Source of the DNA: Oryzias latipes
Taxonomy: Eukaryota > Chordata > Actinopteri > Beloniformes > Adrianichthyidae
Direction of reading: 5' to 3'
DNA length: 64,000 bases
Assembly (NCBI RefSeq): GCF_002234675.1
Contig: NC_019868.2
Location: forward strand, 4,496,433-4,560,432
Shown piece after piece: positions 45,998 through 57,732 of this stretch. How positions within the stretch are numbered: position 1 is the stretch's first letter; the number at the start of each line of letters is the position of its first letter. The notes beneath the pieces are model-generated. The model was not told where the DNA came from and did no database searches. It saw only the letters and a program-made list of their open reading frames with translations. The translations under genes were made by a program, and so were the position numbers.

Positions 45998-47100
45998 GAT
46001 GAAGAGGAGGAGCACACAGAGGATGAAGATGGAGGACTGAAGAATATTCATGTTTGTTTTTCTTTGTCCTGATATTGATTTGAAACACCCTTATTTTTCT
46101 GGAGCCAGTGGGCAGACAGTGAACTCCACCCCTCTCCTTAGCAGGATGTGCCTTATGAGCAAGGTGTCTTGCAGCTTTGTCTGGAGCCAGACTGCAGCAG
46201 ATCTCACAGCAGGAAGACCCCTGCAGGACCACCAGCAGCTGGTTCGGATCTAGCACGGGAGTCTTGCTGATCCTGACAAAAGGGGATTTTTTTTTCTGAG
46301 CTGCAGTGAACAAAGCACCATGTGGAGGTGCACCAGAACCGGAGACAAGCAACCTGTCAGCTGGACTCGAGGTTCTTTAACATGTACTAAAAACTGTCTG
46401 CATAAAAGACTGGATTTCAAAAAAGTTCTTACAGGGCTTGTGGGTGTGCTACCCTCCAGTAGTTTTTAGCTCGTGTAAATTGGATCTGTCCTGAAATTTT
46501 CAGAACCTGAAGCTGCAGATCACTCGGACCTGCTCAGCAGCCCCACCCTGCTTGGCTGCAGACCCAGTGAGGGTCCCGGGCTCCTGAAGGGACCGAAATC
46601 ACTTCCCCTTGGGGACATAACGATTCATTTTAACAAGGATTTTATTCACATCATAATTTGTGGTTCCTGATCCAATTCATTTTCAATATCGGTTCTATTT
46701 GGATGATCCAGGACATTTTTAGCCCAAACCACAATTAGTGTGACTCAGAGAGAAATTCCTGCTACTGAACAGTGAAGTTTTCCAGATTCATTGATTTTTT
46801 CAAGATCATCAAGTGTAAATTAAATATGTGTCCAAACAAACAAGTAAACTAGAATGCACTTGGTTGTTTTTACATCATAGTAAAATAAACCTCAATCTAA
46901 ATTCTATTTTCCAATATTTATATAATTCATTTATTTCATTAAAAAAATTATAACAGGTCTAGATCAATTTAATTAACGTGGCTCAGACAGATCTTGTTGG
47001 ATTCTCGGAATATAAATTGATTAATTATTACACATCCACTTCCCCTCTTCTAACTGTCCATCATTCTGTCTGTACAAATAAAGTTATTTGAAATGAGCTC
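45998..47100 (+). other. Probable ATOH8 3' UTR
   Basis: Sequence after the proposed terminal stop runs without a recognised repeat to AATAAA at 47077-47082. A length of about 1.1 kb is plausible for this gene. Confidence 0.5.
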
Positions 47101-47369
47101 ACAGACCTCTGAACTGCTCCTCAGACCTTCCACAGTTCCCAGCTGCAGCACTCGGAGCTGCTGGTTTGGTTTCAGGGGGCATTTAACAGGACTTTTGGTT
47201 CAGGTGGTTTTGGATCAGAGTGAAGATGGGTCAGCATTTGATGAGGATTATTTTATTATTACACAACTTCAGTACTCCTGGTCAATTCAAAGTGTTTAAA
47301 AACCCTAAAACAGAATCATTTTTGTTGTAAAAGTGAAGTGGTGGAATTCTTAAAAAGAGTATCTACATG

Positions 47370-48505
47370 TAAATCATTATTAGGCAACTATTAGTGTGCA
47401 GAATTACTATGCAACTCAATAAAAAACACGATTTCCCATGTCAATTGTTTATTTTCACCTGTTAAATTGAGAGGAAACTGAAAATTTACAAATCAGCATA
47501 TCTGAAATAATAAAAAAAAACCTCATTGAACAAAATAGCCACTTTTCTTTTTTATAACTTTAATGACTTCCATTCATGGAGTCAGTTTCCTTATTTAGGT
47601 TGAAATCAACTTTTAGTGCGACCAGAGGGGTGTAGTGTTTACCTGAACTGTAGAGTTCCTGCTAAAGGCCCCAAAGTTCTCCATAAGGTCTAAGTTGCTG
47701 CAGAAGGGGCCATGCCATGAGATTTTTTCTCTATCTCTAGGCCTTTGTTTACCAGCAACAGTGGAGGACTTTGATGCATGTGGTGGAGCGCTGTCTTACA
47801 TAAGAATGAATGTCTTCTTGAAAGATGCAGACTTTGAAAAATACCACTGCTTGAAGAATTGGGAGTAGGTCTGAGAGTTTATTTTGGGCTGATTTTAACT
47901 CAAAAAGGTCCAGCTAACTCACCTGCAATAATACCTGTCCATACCAGCACCCCACCTCGACCTGGATGGCGTTTCAGTAGAAATGGAGCTCTGTGTTCAT
48001 TACTGATCTAAGCACAGGCCATCCCTCTGGTCCATCAAGAGTCCCTCTCATCTCATCAGTCCACAAAACCTCTGAAACATCAGTCTTCAGATATTTCTTG
48101 GCCGATTTTTGACGTTTCAACGTGTGTGTCTTGTTGAGAGATGTTCGGGTTTCAGCCTTTCTTACTTTGGTCACATCTACAAGAACTTAACGCCTCATAC
48201 TTCTTGACACTCCAGGTAAGTTGCAGCTGTAGAAACTGGCAGCACTGGAGGATAATGGGTTTCTAGTAGCTTCAAGATTTACTCTTTGGCAGTTAATTTG
48301 CATCTTTTCATCTCGACATTGTTTTTGTGACCATTTTTGACCATTTGCAACAAAACAATTGATGGTGCTGTGATCCCACCCCTATGTCTTAGATATTTCA
48401 AGAGAGCAAGAGGTTTTTTTTACACTTTTTTACTTTACGGACTCTGTTAAATCTCATTTTATACCTGAGGAGGAGAATAATTCTGCCCACCTCGATATAG
48501 GATGT
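47370..48505 (-). mobile_element. Degenerate Tc1/mariner-like element
   Basis: On the minus strand 47974-48174 encodes TSLNKTHTLKRQKSAKKYL and then SEVLWTDEMRGTLDGPEGW; LWTDE is the first catalytic Asp block of a Tc1/mariner transposase. Further pieces such as GGVLVWTGI follow in broken frames. The ends carry related AT-rich sequence with 'gtgtgcagaattactatgca' on the left and, inverted, 'ggcagaattattctcctcct' on the right. Many lesions; inactive. Confidence 0.65.
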
Positions 48506-49329
48506 TGACCTCCTTAGGCCATGCCCTCCCTCGTTACATAAATGCCCATCACCAGATATGCATTACATGCATCGTACATTCAAGGCAACTATTTTATGAT
48601 CAAAATAATTACTTGCCAAATATTTTTGCACGCAGTGAAGATTGGGCAATGCACAAGTTCATTAAGTTTGACTCGAAAAACATTCAGACAGGCTGAAATC
48701 CCACAGAAATCCTCTATAGGACAGACAAATGTTCATATTCATTTGAAATTACTGTTTAGAGAAATGGGGGTCATTCCCAAAGGATGCTTTGGCTTTAAGT
48801 GTTAAAATCATATGTGTGTCATGTGTAACGCTCCATAACAGGACTTAACCTGTGTGCACACATCAGAGTGCACATCAACCTGACAGCCTTATAAGCGCTG
48901 ATGGCAGCAGCTCTGGTTCTGATGGAGCTGTACGTGACAAAGGAACCTGTCTGAGAAGGGGTAATCAGCCTGTTTGGATCAGAACTTGATCCAATTGTCA
49001 GGTTCTGAAGTCATAAATTACAATTGCAGTCTTTGTGCTCACATGCACGACTCTGGATGGAGAATCCTCACAATGCTCGGGTCGGAACCTCCAGTCCAAA
49101 GAGTTCCTGAACATTTTAGTTCCTTCAGGTCGGTCAGTCCAGAAACTCACTGATGGAGAAGATCAGAATCGTACAAGCTAAGTCACAGTGGTACCACAGC
49201 GGTCAGGAAGTTCTAATTGTCTTTGTCAGAATGCGGCAGTTGAAGCTCAAACTCCAAAAACAGATTCACGTCACTTGGACCATCATCAGAACGGGCCCGA
49301 TCCACTCCCCTGAGTGACAGGTTCAGCTA
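48506..49329. other. Intergenic DNA and TMEM129 3' UTR
   Basis: No coding feature seen. The right part should be the 3' UTR of TMEM129; I could not place its polyadenylation site with confidence. Confidence 0.4.
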
Positions 49330-52300
49330 TTAATGGACCATACAAATGTCCAGAATGCAGAACTTGGATCTACAGGTTGGGCAGGGGACTTTGCTGGACA
49401 GCCAGGTCTCGGGTCTCTGCTGGTCTTGGCGGCTGGCGAACCACCGGCCCAAACACATCAGGCACCACATGGGCCTGCAGAAGCACTGCTGGCACTCGAC
49501 CTCCTGATCCGGTCCTGAAATGCATTAAAAAACACAGTCACACAGTGTCACAGGCACTGACTGCCAGGACCAACCCTGCCCCAAAGGTCCAGAACCAGGA
49601 CTACAGCACAGCTACAACCGTAGTTCTGGTCCAGGATTCAAATTCCCAGTGAATAGAAGCAGAGCCCATACGGGTTCCATACGGGGACGGCCGTGGTGCA
49701 GCGGATTGCAGGTTCGAGTCCCGCCCTTCCATGTGTGGAAGTGTCCCTGGGCAAGACAGTGAACCCCACCTTGCCTCTGGTGGAAGGTTGGGGCCAGTGT
49801 TCGGCAGTGGAGGCGCCACCAGAGTGTGAATGTGTGTGAATGAGCCAATGGGTTTGTGACTGTAAAGCGCTTTGAGACTGTGGGGAAGCTAGAAAGCGCT
49901 GTACAAGTACACGCCAAGGTCATCTACTGGTCAATATGATCACAGAAGCATTCTGGGCTCTGGTTTTAACTGCACAGGCACACTGGTGCATGCACTCACC
50001 TGCAGTCTGGCACAGCCTGACCAATTTGATTCCGGCAGGAACCTGCATGCAGCCGATGCAGGATTCCAGCTCCTAAAGATCAAAGAGAACAGGTGTCACT
50101 CACAGTTCTAGCGTTCACCTAGAGCCTTTTTTTTTTATACCTGCATACCTGTCCTGCTGGAAGCCTGTAGACCTGGTTAAGTTCCACCTGAGCTCTGAAG
50201 GTCTCCAGGAAGAGCTCACTTATAGTTTGGTGAATCACCACATTGGGAGAAACTCTGATAGGAGCATGGAGCTTCTCCCTGAAGTCTGCATAATCAGAGG
50301 AGTTGACCCTGAGAACACAAAAGGGACTTGAACTGTTTGCTCCTGCTCTGTCAAGAGGAAGAACTTTGAGCTGAAAGTGGCCATGGCGAAGCAGAGCCTC
50401 CCTCTGAGGTTCCCTGCTCAGCTGCAGACAAAACAAACCCTGGTGGACTAGCTCAGAACCTCAACCAGGGCTTGGGGCCAAAAATGAACCATGCCCTTCA
50501 ATCTCAGAGACTCTTATGTCCTCTGCTCTGATTCGTCTTGTTGAGGGGAGGAGGTTGAAGTGACAGGGTAAAGGGTGGGGGCTCTGTGGGGGTCTGTTCC
50601 TGATTCACAATAATTTGAATCAAGAAACACAAAGATATGTAGGGTTAATGTTAGTGTATTCAATTTTCAGACAAACGCTACAAAAACATGTCAAAAACAG
50701 AGTGAATCTTTAAAATTGTTCATCTGTTTTCAAAGTGGATAAAGTCACATATCAGGTATTGATGGAAAATAAATATAAAATAAAGGATCAGACTTTTGTT
50801 ATACTGTGGAAACAAGGACATCATTCTGAAAAACTTTTGTGTTTTTTTGCATTTCGGGCAGTTAAAAGTTTGTATAAACCAACCAAGCTGGTTTTCCTTT
50901 CTTCTTTTGTGCATCCGTTCTCCTGCTTATTACTTTCAACCACTGAAACAATCAGCTGCAGCCTGCAGAGTGCAGCCTCTGCAGATCCACCACGACCAGC
51001 TGACCTGAGATCAGGGTTTGAGCACCCAGCTGTACCTGATGGTGAAGGCTTTGACAGCAGGGTTGATGCTGTCCACCCTCAGGGTCAGGATCTCCACAGG
51101 GGAGCCAGAATCAGGACTCAGTTGGTGCCGTCTGGACTGCGTCACGGTCACATGACACTCGCTCTGCAGGGCCACATGGACGTGGTAGGTGGTCACCTGG
51201 AGAAAAAGCAGAACCGTGAACCATCCGTGTGTTAATACAGGTCAGAGACCACCAGTCTGAGTATATCAAGCGTATCTGAAAAAAATCCCAAAGTGCTTAA
51301 CAATACAAGTCGAATGAACATATCATTTGTTTAAAAGATGAAATATAGAATTGGGAAATTTCATCAATAGAAAAATGCCATTCCTGCTGAAATAAAGTCC
51401 TCTTTAGGTGGATTTTAAAAGCCTCAGTTAGACAGGACAGAGGCAGTGCATTCCAGGGTTTAGGAGCCATCACTTGGAGCATTTGATGCACTGAGATTCG
51501 AGAACTTTTTAGAGGGACAACCTCAGGATCTAAGAGCACAAGACGGTTTGTTGAAGGAGCTCAAATGTTTTAAAATAAACTTCTGCATCCAGATGCTGGA
51601 CTGGACAGACGAGCCAAGAGAATCACTGTGTTGTCTGATCAGAGGGATCTTCTTCTCTGGACCAATGATTAATGTTTCTTTCTCATTGGAACTCAGCTGA
51701 AGAAGATGTAACCACCAAATGTGCAAATCAAAGGGCTGGATGAAGAGGACAAACTAAACAAAATATCCAACCAGAACTCAGCGTGACTGCAGCTTTCCAA
51801 GCTTTCTTCTTCACGAGAAGTCCTCCAGAGCTCCATGCTTTCAGCACGCGGCTCTGCAGACCTGAAGTGGAGCGCTCACCTTCAACACCCAGCTGTCCGT
51901 CACGATGACGCTGGCTCCAGGAACGCCAGTGGCAAACTTGTCTATCCGCCTGAACTCTGTGTTGATGCTACTTGCCATGGCGCCCCATCTGGAGTTGGGG
52001 GCACGCGCATGGGCCTGCAGCGCCCGGCTGATGGGGTGGTTGTGCCAGTGACGGCGGGACCAGTAGATGACCAACGCCAAGCTGAGGAAGTGCAGGCACA
52101 GAGAGAGCAACAGGAAGATCCTCCAGCTGCCGCTCACCTGCGGGGACCCCCACAACTCCATCAGAACCATCAGAACAGAACCTCTGCAGCAGCAGGGAGC
52201 AGCCCAGTCTCAGTCAAGTGACATGTGAAGCAAAGGCGTGGAATCAGAACCAACCTGATGGATGAGCGCCAGGTTCTTCTCTGGAGCTGCCACACACATG

Positions 52301-52846
52301 CCCAGGTAATAACCTGCAGAGAAGACAGCAGGAACATCATGAGAGGCCTGTGAGGAGGGGGGAGAATAGAAACAAAAAGTAGATTCAGTGAAGGGGAGGT
52401 TTATTGTGCTTGTGCCCAAAAGAAGACACCAAAGCGCAGAGAAGTGACCTGAAGTTCTGACCATCTTTGTCTGCAGAGAACAGGAGAACAGAGGAAAGGT
52501 TCTGAAGGTTCTGCTTTGCTAGTTCAGACTCCAAGTTCAAGATAAGACGGGTTTCTTTAAGCTCTAGGAGTCCTTTACAAAGTGCATGTGTGTGTGATTC
52601 ACGCGTTTCTGGTCATGAGTGTGTTTGAGAGAGAGACTGACCCAGAGGCAGTGCTGAGTGCACAAGCGCGGTCACGCTCGTCCTCTTTACGTGGTACTGG
52701 ATGAAGCCGACGTCCTCGCTCCCGAGCCATGACGCAAACACGTTCTGGACCGTGAGCCCGGCCGCGCGGAACTCGTTCGGGGTGAAGACGAAGCAGAACG
52801 CGAGGACCACGTAAGCCAGCGTGAAGGACAGTTCTGGGCTTTCCAT
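49330..52846 (-). CDS. tmem129: TMEM129, ER-membrane RING E3 ubiquitin ligase
   Basis: TMEM129 works with Derlin-1 in ER-associated degradation and carries an atypical, cysteine-only RING. Exons: 52642-52846 (ATG 52844-52846), 52255-52313, 51880-52137, 51036-51196, 50149-50308, 50000-50072 and 49330-49514 (TAA at 49330-49332); 1,101 nt, 366 aa (human 362). All junctions are GT-AG and in phase. Three hydrophobic segments are visible: FTLAYVVLAFCFVFTP near the N-terminus, the ALVHSALPLGYYLGMCVAAP part, and WRIFLLLSLCLHFLSLALVI. The C-terminus carries the Cys pairs: ESCIGCMQ, CQQCFCRPMWCLMCLGRWF and PCPTCRSKFCILDICMVH. An SINE sits in intron 6 and another repeat in intron 3. It is divergent from IGBP1. 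Confidence 0.96.
49684..49918 (+). mobile_element. tRNA-derived SINE
   Basis: A tRNA-like head with 'ggccgtggtgcagcgg' and a perfect B box GGTTCGAGTCC (49711-49721) is followed by 'tccctgggcaagacagtgaa' and a LINE-like tail 'gtaaagcgctttgagactgt'. This order is typical of fish V-SINE-type elements. It lies in TMEM129 intron 6. Confidence 0.8.
51275..51740. repeat. Degenerate interspersed repeat in TMEM129 intron 3
   Basis: Phrases such as 'tgcattccagggtttaggag' and 'caaagtgcttaacaatacaa' recall a common fish repeat related to the fragment at 20178. It is diverged and without a coding frame. The classification is uncertain. Confidence 0.4.
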
Positions 52847-53083
52847 GATCGAACTGGACCAGAACATCCGGGTCCGAGAACGCCTACCGGCGCTTCCGCA
52901 TCCTGCCCCTCTTCCTCTGCCGGTAAACAGGAGACGCACTCCCGCCCCCTGCAGGTCAGCTGTTGTAAAGCAGTAAACAAACAAACAAACGGTTGACGTC
53001 ACAATTGTGCGCGGTGCGGCCCTGGACAGTGATTGGTCCTTCCCGCCAAAGCAATCAGACGTCAGAGAAGAGGACGCTCAAAG
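52847..53083. promoter_or_regulatory. Bidirectional promoter of TMEM129 and IGBP1
   Basis: Only 237 bp separate the two start codons on opposite strands. Within it are a palindromic CRE, TGACGTCA (52994-53001), an inverted CCAAT box ATTGG (53032-53036), an E2F-type TTCCCGCCAAA (53040-53050) and a second GACGTCAG (53058-53065). There is no TATA box. The region is GC-rich. These are sequence matches; activity is inferred. Confidence 0.75.
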
Positions 53084-56000
53084 ATGGCGGACAGCGGGCC
53101 CAGCAGCGTAGCCGGACCTCCAGTGGACCCAGATTCGAAGAATCTAAAGCTGCCGGAGCTGTTGGAGCTCGGTTGGAAGATCTACGAGGAGGTGGACAAC
53201 ACGAACGAGCCCCTCAACTCCAGCAGCGTGCAGGCCCGGGTGAGGCGCGGTGTCAGCGCGCTGGAGGAGGCGGCGGCCATGGTGGCGCAGCTGGAGCTCT
53301 TCAGCCGCAACGAGGACCTGGAGGAAGTGGCCACGGCCGACCTCAGGTTCCTGCTGCTGCCCGCGCTGCTCGGAGCGCTGCAGCTGAAGCTGAGCGACCG
53401 TGCCCGGCGGCTGCAGCACCTCTGCTCCGCCAGGGAGCTCTTTCTGGACTTCCTCCGGAGGTGTAAAGACTACGGCCTCTGCAAAGCCGACCTGCCCGAA
53501 CCCGGCGAGGCCGACAGTCCAGAAGAAGCAGAGTCTGAGCCCGGACGCGATGGCCCAGGAGCGCCGGTAAGCAGAGAGGCGCCTCCGTTTTATAACCACG
53601 CATGTCCAAAGTCCGGCCCGTGGGCCAAATGCGCCCACTTTGAAATTCCCACCGGCCCCCATGGCTTTGTCCTCAATTTTTTTTTATTATTGATTCAGAA
53701 CAAAGGTGACATACAGCAAAAAAACAAGGAACGTTTTGTCCTCAAATTTCTTCCAGCACTTTCTGTCTGTACAATTTGTTGATTGTGATTGGTCAAATTC
53801 CGTTATCAGCTGCTCTAAAACCATCATAACACTGTCATACAGTCCTTCTGGGACGTTTTATAGACCATTTAAATACCTACTTAAGTCTGTGCAAACATTT
53901 TGGACGCTAGATTAGACATTAGTTAGATCAGTCTGTCTGACCATTGCTGACACACACACACACACACACCCACACACACACTCTAGAGCAGCAGTTTTCA
54001 ACTTAACCCACGGACCGGTATGACGTCAGACAACATTTTCACGGAGTCTTTAAGATGTAGCAACGATGAAAAAGGACAAGATGATCATTGAGCTTTTATT
54101 TTGACATGCATGTCATTGTGCATCGCACAGGTGTCATCATCCTCTCCCCTTCCCTCACTCATGGTGCAAAAAGAAGTACTGTCTGTAATGTAGCTTTCTT
54201 TTGTTGGAAGTGGAAGGCTCCTCTTCTGTCTCCTGGCTGGGCCTTTTCCCTTTGGCAAAGAAACTTTCCAGTAATGTTTTTTTTTTACTCATTTTGCTAG
54301 ATCCTGGGTTTTTTTATTTTATTTTACTCTTAACCAAAATGAATAAAAAACAAACATCTTTGGAAAGTTTCTTTGCCAAGTGGAAAAGGCCCAGCCAGGA
54401 GACAGAAGAGGAGCCTTCCATTTCCAAAAAAAGAAAGCTACATTTATTAGACAGTATCAGGAGTCCTACTTTATATACGGATTTATCCCAACGGGAGATT
54501 CCCTCCAACCATTCAGCATTGTTGTGGTGAGTCGGATTTTCCATGCACTTATTTTTGTTATAATAATAGCGACCAGGGAGTGTTGCGGGCAGAGAGGACG
54601 TTGCTCACGTCATAATTCGTGTTTATTGTTATGTTTAGAAAATACCACAGTTTTCATGCAGGTCATATCATATTACTTTGTTGTACTGTAGTGTCCGTCA
54701 TGTGATCGTTTGGTCTGCTGTCGGAGTTCCTCAGGGTGCAGGGGTTACTGTCGGAGCTGGCATCACAGGGAATTAAATCAATCCCCTTTGCCTGCTTTGG
54801 TCAAAATAGGGTTAAGCACGGATGTTTCTTTTTGCCTACGTGTCCTTTCATCTGGCAGTTACGTTGTTCCACCCTTAGTTATTTCTTCCTGTTGTGTTTA
54901 CTTCTTTTTAGCACCATGAGTGTGGGAAGGGGAGAGGATGATGACACCTGTGCGATGTACAATGTTTAGCGTGTCAAAATGAAAGGGCAGAGTACGTCTT
55001 ATCACGTGTCTCTGCCTTTATTGCAGCGTTGCTGCAGCGTGTGTCCGCCACATATAACAAACCGGTCCGTGAGAATTTTGCCAGACATCGAACCGGTCCG
55101 TGGCGCAATAAAGGTTGGGGACCGCTGGTCTAGAGCAGTGTTTTTCAACCAGTGTGCCGCGGCACACTAGTGTGCCGTGGGAGATGGTCAAGTGTGCCGT
55201 GGAAAATTGCCTTCATTTACTGATCTAAAAACATTTCCCCTCTCCAGGAAATCAGCTCTTTGTTCATCCAAACAGGTCCTGATAAAACACTGAGTAGTTA
55301 GGAATATAAACGATCATAAAATACTTTTTTCTTTGTGTTTATTTGATTCTATTAAAGACATTTTGATAAGAATGACGGTAACGCGATTTAGCTGCAGCTA
55401 TAACTGTTTTAGATCAAAACAGACTGAGTTTCTGCTTTTTTGTTTTGTTTTGGGATGCTGGTGTGCCGCGGGATTTTTGTCAAGGTTAAAGTGTGCCGCG
55501 GCTCCAAAAAGGTTGAAAAACACTGCTCTATAGAGGACAGCTCTTGCACCCCCTATGGTTTGGGATCTTTGTCTATGTCTGGTTCCTCAGGATTTAGTTT
55601 GTCTGTGTTCTGTTTTTCCAGTCTGGTCCTGGGGGTCAGCCAAGCCTGGCTGCCATGGCAATGAGGAGACAGTGTAAAATTGAGCAGCACCGGCAGAAGA
55701 AGGAGCTGGAGGCCCGACTGTCTGAGGTCAGGAAGGCTGTGGAGAGTGGACGGGCCGACGATGAGGTCACCAGAGAGTTTCACCTGCTGCACGTCCGCAG
55801 ATGGGTGGCTGTGTGTCTGGATGAGCTGCAGAGTATGGACCTGGAAATGCAGGTCCTCCAGAGCAAGGAGTTCATGAATCAGGGGTCATCTAAACCCCCA
55901 TCCCACCCAGGGAGGCAGCCCATGAAGCCCTTCATCCTCACGAGGGACGCAGCACAGGTCAGCCTCTTTACACTCTAAAGCAGGGGTTCTCAAATGCGTC

Positions 56001-57732
56001 CCTGGGGCCAATTTTTGTGGCCCCCAATAAAAGGGAGCCAGAGCAGGTTCCTTTGAGGAAAAATATTGTGTTGGCGAGGAGAAAAGGCGCTTTCAAGCTA
56101 AATGAACAAATGCTTACTTTGTCGTTCCTCAAGGGCTGGATAAAGTCATGTGCCTTATTTGCAAGCAGGTAAATGCAATGCTCAAAAAATTCAATATAAA
56201 TCGTGACTGTGTTTCAAATCATAACCACTATGACAAATTTACCAACGAGGAGCGCAACAATGAGCTCCAACAACTAGAACGAGGCTATGCTGCACAGCAG
56301 ATGTTTACAAAGATGTGGCTTTAGAAATGGCCCGGCATAGCAAACCTTTAGGTGACGGGGAGTTTGTAAAAAGAACAAATGCTGAAAGTAGCTGACATTG
56401 TTTGTCCAGAGCAAAAGAAAATCTGTCAAATGATACAATTACTAGACGAGTAGAAGATCTGGGCAGCAACCTCCAACAGCATCTGGGAAAACATCTGGAG
56501 GGCCTGGTTAACTGTACAAATGACACTTGGTCATTAAAGTTAAGGGGTTTCAGCCTGGTTACCATGGTGAGGCTTCACTGCACAACAGCGAAGCGAATCA
56601 TTATAGCCATTGACTATATGAGAACTGGACTGAGTCAGTGTGACATCTCCAATAAAATGTGAATAACTTCTGGCTACACCAAAAATTTCGCAATACGGCC
56701 ATCCCAGTGTTGGAACCAGACATAGTCAATAAGCAGTGATTGGTCGGTGTCTACGTTTATATGGCAACCCCTCTCACCAGTCAGCAGTGAGCTTGTTGGA
56801 AGGCCACACCCCTACCACCTGAAAGCGGGCTCTAGAGAATCTGTCAAACTTTAGAAATATCGACACGAGACCATCTACTTTTATTGCGGCATCTGATTTG
56901 TCAGTTTATAACTTGACTAGCTTCACTATTCACAGAAGAATAACATGAAAAAAGAGGATTATCAAGAACAAGTACCAGAGCAAGAATGGTTATCTGACCA
57001 ATAGAATGAGGACTAGCTGTTTATTTCTTAGGTCTGGGCAATTAATCGATTAGTTCAAATTTTTTATTTTAGACAATTGACGACGAGAAAAACTCTGAGA
57101 CTACATCAGACTGACTTCACGACTTTGTGCTGCACTGCCAGCAAACCTTAATATTGAATCTGATCAAGCACATCCACGCGTGGACAGACGAGCCGTTCTT
57201 CTATTTACGGTTTAAATACAGATTTTATGAAGGAGCGTCTGATTTAACTTCAATGTAGACGCTAAATAAATCTGCTGTTCAAAATGAGTCTGAAAAAGAC
57301 ACTTTAGAGGTGAAGCGACGCCTTTGAAAAGACTTAGGATTTGTCTTTTAATGTGATTTCAGCCATTAGTTTGTACCGGAACAGAAGTTCTTTTAGGAAC
57401 AGAGCATTTTCCCTCCTGGCGTCTGGTTCTGGAGGTCCATCACTGTTTTCTGTGAGTAACTGTGTTGGTTCTGTTTGCAGGCTCAGGTGTACGGTGCCGG
57501 CTACCCGAGCCTCCCCACTATGTCAGTCAATGACTGGTATGAGCAGCACGCCAAACACGGACAGCTGCCTGACCAGGGCATCCCGAAGAGGGCGACGCGG
57601 GACAACGAGGAGGACGACGAGGAGGACGAGGAGGAGCAGGAAGACGAGCAGTCTCTGCAGAAGGCCAGGCAGTGGGACGAGTGGAAGGACAGCCACCGCA
57701 GAGGCTATGGGAACCGTCATAACATGGGCTAA
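53084..57732 (+). CDS. igbp1: IGBP1 (alpha4), regulator of PP2A-type phosphatases
   Basis: IGBP1/alpha4 (yeast Tap42) binds the catalytic subunits of PP2A, PP4 and PP6, protects them from degradation and acts in TOR signalling. Exons: 53084-53566, 55622-55957 and 57481-57732 (TAA at the end); 1,071 nt, 356 aa against 339 in human. The start ATGGCGGAC has good context. The N-terminal part is an all-helical TAP42 domain (KLPELLELGWKIYEEVDN, FLDFLRRCKDYGL). The central part has RRQCKIEQHRQKKELEARL, and REFHLLHVRRWV, a phosphatase-contacting region. The acidic C-terminal stretch follows SVNDWYEQH (EEDDEEDEEEQEDEQ), and the end is WDEWKDSHRRGYGNRHNMG. Human IGBP1 has more introns; three exons here may reflect intron loss. 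AATAAA at 58312-58317 marks the likely 3' end. Both introns carry hAT remnants. Confidence 0.97.
53605..53735 (+). mobile_element. hAT-like end fragment
   Basis: 'gtccaaagtccggcccgtgg' and 'gccaaatgcgcccac' match the terminus of hAT elements whose ends read 'ccggcccgcgggccaaatgc'. Only one end is seen, followed by a T-rich stretch. IGBP1 intron 1. Confidence 0.5.
53949..53980. repeat. (AC)n microsatellite
   Basis: A CA dinucleotide run with one interruption lies just left of the hAT element at 53989. Confidence 0.9.
53989..55127 (+). mobile_element. hAT element 1, internally deleted
   Basis: It starts CAGCAGTTTTCAACTT and ends GGTTGGGGACCGCTG; 'cacggaccggt' and 'accggtccgtgg' pair near the ends. 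Target duplications are CTCTAGAG (53981-53988) and GTCTAGAG (55128-55135). Inside, 54340 onward encodes MNKKQTSLESFFAKWKRPSQ and, in another frame, YQESYFIYGFIPTGDS, the N-terminus of a ZBED/hAT transposase; the rest of the transposase is missing. An inverted duplication of about 80 bp (54190-54272 against 54354-54437) surrounds this start. Confidence 0.8.
55136..55525. mobile_element. hAT element 2, non-autonomous
   Basis: A 390-bp element from CAGTGTTTTTCAACCAGTG to GGTTGAAAAACACTG, with sub-terminal 'gtgtgccgcggcacac' and 'agtgtgccgcggctcc'. It shares the 8-bp GTCTAGAG with element 1 on its left; CTCTATAG (55526-55533) is on its right. No transposase. Confidence 0.85.
55981..56570 (+). mobile_element. 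hAT transposase relic in IGBP1 intron 2
   Basis: It begins with a hAT-type end, CAGGGGTTCTCAAATG, next to CTCTAAAG, a possible target duplication. Plus-strand pieces include ARHSKPLGDGEFVKRTNAES and then LSRAKENLSNDTITRRVEDL and GSNLQQHLGKHLEGL, as in hAT (Charlie/GTF2IRD2-type) transposases. Frames are interrupted and the right end is not found. Confidence 0.65.
56593..57025 (-). repeat. Dispersed repeat family A, copy 2 (mainly inverted)
   Basis: 'attgactatatgagaactgg' appears in direct orientation at the left, while 'gggctctagagaatctgtca' and 'tcagcagtgagcttgttgga' are reverse complements of blocks in 9665-10290. This suggests the family has similar ends in inverted orientation. IGBP1 intron 2. 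Confidence 0.5.
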
